DNA of 36,727 nucleotides from Verrucomicrobiales bacterium (GTDB lineage Bacteria; Verrucomicrobiota; Verrucomicrobiia; Limisphaerales; UBA9464): NCBI GenBank assembly GCA_027489875.1, contig JAIXZE010000132.1, positions 1 to 36,727 of the forward strand, read 5' to 3'. Shown piece by piece: positions 34,901 to 36,727 of this stretch (position 1 is its first letter; each line of letters starts with the position of its first letter). The notes under the pieces were generated by a model. It saw only the letters and a program-made list of their open reading frames with translations, ran no database searches and was not told where the DNA came from. The position numbers and the translations under genes were made by a program.

Positions 34901-35501
34901 GCGCCATCGCATGCCAATAGAAGAGCGCATCCGCCGGGAACGTCGGCCACGCGTCGATCGTGTGGTACCCGTGGCTGCCGGTCAGCGTGCCCCCCGACTC
35001 GGTGACCACCATGATGTCGTGCGAGGTCGCGCTCCCCGTGGAAAGCGCACGCAGGTATCCCGCCTCGACCCGATGGAGATACGCCATCTCCGAGGCCAGC
35101 AGCCCGCGCCCGAGGATCGAGGTGACCTTCTGGGTGAGGCCGACGGTCTTGGCCTTCGTGGCCTGCACGGCCTGTTTCGAAGGACGCGTCGCGATGGGCA
35201 CCACGCCGCCGCCCTCGGCCAGGAGACTGTCCGCCGCTGCCGCGCAATGGATGCAGTTCATCCCCACCTCGCACGTGCAGGTCCCTTCCCAGACATCCGC
35301 CGACACGCGTTCCAGGGAGACGGTGACCGGCGGCTTGCCGGCGATGATGACGCGAAGGACGTCCTCGGGGAGGCGACGCCTCGGATCGTGCTCGATCCGG
35401 ACCTTCGCCCGCTCCGCCTTCGAATACATCGTCAGCGCTCGGCTGTAGAGCGACAGCCCCTGACGTTCGGCAAGCGTGAGGCGGATGGCGACGTCGGGCA
35501 T
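31917..35501 (-). CDS. SNF2/SWI2-family DEAD-like helicase with N-terminal SWIM zinc finger
   Basis: A 1,194-residue protein. Near the N-terminus a SWIM zinc finger is complete: Cys75, Cys77, Cys83 and His85 in [11 protein letters not shown]. A long middle region without recognised motifs follows. The SNF2 ATPase begins near residue 710 ([20 protein letters not shown]), with motif I [11 protein letters not shown] (about 748), motif II [10 protein letters not shown] (DEAQ, about 850), motif III [11 protein letters not shown], and a helicase-C half with [14 protein letters not shown] and [21 protein letters not shown]. These ATPases translocate on double-stranded DNA to remodel protein-DNA complexes. 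The bacterial SWIM-bearing members resemble HepA/RapA-like proteins in architecture, but the target is unknown. It starts 3 bp after purK ends, so they share a transcript. A DEAQ instead of DEAH box is common in this group. Confidence 0.93.
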   Translation of the reverse strand: [1194 protein letters not shown]

Positions 35502-35504
35502 GGC

Positions 35505-36671
35505 TCAGAAAGGCTTCAACGGGGGCGGCACCAGGCGCGCCCGGGCTTGCCGGACCCGTTCCACGGCACTCGCCACTGTTTCCCCGGTGGCCGTCAGGTG
35601 ACCCATCTTGCGGCCGCGCCGGGGGTCGGCCTTGCCGTACAGATGAAGCCGGATGCCGGGATCGGACAACGCCGCACCCCATTCGGGAACGCCGCCCGCA
35701 TCGATCCAAACGTCGCCCAGCAGGTTGGACATCGCCGCCGGGGAACGCAGCTCGGTCGAGCCCAGCGGCAGGCCGCAGATGGCGCGCACCTGCTGTTCGA
35801 ACTGGCTTGTCACGCAGGCGTCGATCGTCAGGTGGCCGGAGTTGTGCGTCCGCGGGGCGAGTTCGTTCACGACGATGCGACCGTCGCGGGTGACGAACAT
35901 CTCCACCGTCAACAACCCCACGACCTTCAGGGCCTCCAGGATGCCGCGCGCGAGTTCCTCCGCCTCCCGGGCCAGCGCGCCGGGGATCGCCGCCGGGGCG
36001 AACGTGACGTCGAGGATGTGGTGGTGGTGGGTGTTCTCGAAGACCGGAAAGGCCTTGAAGGAACCATCCAGCGTGCGCGCCGCCACCACGCTGACCTCCT
36101 TCTCGAAATCGACGAAGGCCTCGTAGATGCCCTCGGCCCCACGCAGCATCGCGTACGCCTCGGGCAGCGCGTCCCCCGACCGGATCATCTGCTGGCCCTT
36201 GCCGTCGTAACCGAAGCTCGCCGTCTTCAGGACCCCCGGGATCCCCAGCGCCGCCGTCGCCTGGATCAGGTCCTCCTCCGAACGGATCGCGCGGAAGGGT
36301 GTGACCGGGAATCCGCCTTCCCGCAGGAACGTCTTCTCCCGAAGCCGCTGCTGCGTGACGTGCAGCACGTGGCCGTCCGGCCGGACCCGTGTCACCTCCG
36401 CCGCCGCAACCGACGTGGCCGAGGGGACGTTCTCGAACTCGAACGTCACCACGTCGACGCCGCGCGCGAACTCCCGCACCTGGTCCAGGTCCAGGTACGA
36501 CGCCACCACTTCGCGATCGGCGACCGCGCCGGCCGGGGAATCGGCATCAGGGGAATACACGTGGACGCGGTAGCCCAGCGTGCGCGCCGCAATGGCCAGC
36601 ATGCGGCCGAGCTGGCCGCTGCCGAGGATCCCGATGGTGGCACCGGGCAGGATGGGGGAGGAATCCGCCAT
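35505..36671 (-). CDS. purK: N5-carboxyaminoimidazole ribonucleotide synthase
   Basis: A 388-residue cytoplasmic ATP-grasp enzyme that converts AIR, bicarbonate and ATP to N5-CAIR in de novo purine synthesis; PurE then rearranges the product. Length and motifs fit PurK: the N-terminal Rossmann loop GILGSGQLGRML (14-25), FEFENVPS (77-84), the ATP-grasp loop KTASFGYDGKGQ (149-160), FENTHHHHILD (211-221) and the metal/substrate loop NELAPRTHNSGH (269-280). The C-terminal domain is complete (HLYGKADPRRGRKMGHLTAT). No purE is present in the window; it would be expected upstream (beyond 36.7 kb) or elsewhere. The SNF2 helicase gene follows after 3 bp. Only 56 bp of upstream DNA is visible. Confidence 0.97.
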   Translation of the reverse strand: MADSSPILPGATIGILGSGQLGRMLAIAARTLGYRVHVYSPDADSPAGAVADREVVASYLDLDQVREFARGVDVVTFEFENVPSATSVAAAEVTRVRPDGHVLHVTQQRLREKTFLREGGFPVTPFRAIRSEEDLIQATAALGIPGVLKTASFGYDGKGQQMIRSGDALPEAYAMLRGAEGIYEAFVDFEKEVSVVAARTLDGSFKAFPVFENTHHHHILDVTFAPAAIPGALAREAEELARGILEALKVVGLLTVEMFVTRDGRIVVNELAPRTHNSGHLTIDACVTSQFEQQVRAICGLPLGSTELRSPAAMSNLLGDVWIDAGGVPEWGAALSDPGIRLHLYGKADPRRGRKMGHLTATGETVASAVERVRQARARLVPPPLKPF

Positions 36672-36700
36672 GAACGGCCGACGATGGCGGGCGGGAAGGG

Positions 36701-36727
36701 GGCGTTGGAAGATTGAAGTTTGAAGAA
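36701..36727 (-). repeat. TTCAAAC/TTCAATC-type short repeat upstream of purK
   Basis: On the minus strand the last bases read TTCTTCAAACTTCAATCTTC. Similar runs (TTCAAAC, TGAAACCT, AATCTTCAAACTTC) occur at 22982-23013, 28128-28142 and 28896-28912, always beside a gene start or in an intergenic gap. It is AT-richer than its surroundings. Its role is unknown; it may be a short dispersed repeat that supplies 5' leader sequence. Confidence 0.5.

Noticed and set aside
30065..36716. Long plus-strand frames of 625, 831 and 790 codons opposite gspE, the SNF2 gene and purK
   Set aside because: All three lie opposite genes with intact catalytic motifs and are compositionally biased shadows.

Overview
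The window is high-G+C chromosomal DNA from what is most likely a member of the Verrucomicrobiota (PVC group). This is inferred, not proven. The pointers are a PEP-CTERM-like sorting tail, a small lipoprotein with an LQGTW start like planctomycete/verrucomicrobial paralogues, giant secreted proteins of the kind common in this group, a propeller-type sensor kinase, dense interspersed hairpin repeats, and weak or absent Shine-Dalgarno sequences. No rRNA, tRNA, CRISPR array or insertion sequence was recognised.

Region 1 (1-10.7 kb). The window opens inside a secreted protein with a PEP-CTERM-like anchor (+), closed by a hairpin terminator shared with the convergent minus-strand genes. On the minus strand follows a three-gene cluster: a flotillin/SPFH membrane protein, a 1,824-residue AAA+ ATPase of the DUF3686 'DNA repair ATPase' family, and a coiled-coil plus disordered partner overlapping the ATPase by ATGA. 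Upstream sits an Rpn-like PD-(D/E)XK nuclease/transposase gene bordered by a repeat-rich gene-free stretch (about 10.70-11.15 kb).

Region 2 (11.1-28.8 kb, +). After a small lipoprotein gene comes a tightly spaced run of seven genes: two secreted proteins, a giant secreted protein of 3,095 residues, a secreted protein with thrombospondin-type-3-like calcium loops, a parvulin-like lipoprotein, a propeller/Y_Y_Y sensor histidine kinase and its NarL-type response regulator. Two junctions are ATGA overlaps and the other gaps are 37 to 118 bp. I read this as one secretion, folding and signalling unit whose product of interest is the giant protein. Its helical shaft followed by a C-terminal beta domain recalls the layout of Tc-toxin A subunits; this is a hypothesis only. 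It is the best candidate here for an undescribed system.

Region 3 (28.9-36.7 kb, -). Housekeeping-like genes: purK, then a SNF2/SWI2 helicase with an N-terminal SWIM zinc finger 3 bp downstream, then gspE/pilB-type and gspF/pilC-type genes of a type II secretion or type IV pilus machine.

Hairpins with 8-bp stems and tetraloops recur between genes, and one related element appears to have landed in frame inside the 5' end of the giant gene. Long open frames opposite the real genes are artefacts of G/C-rich third codon positions.
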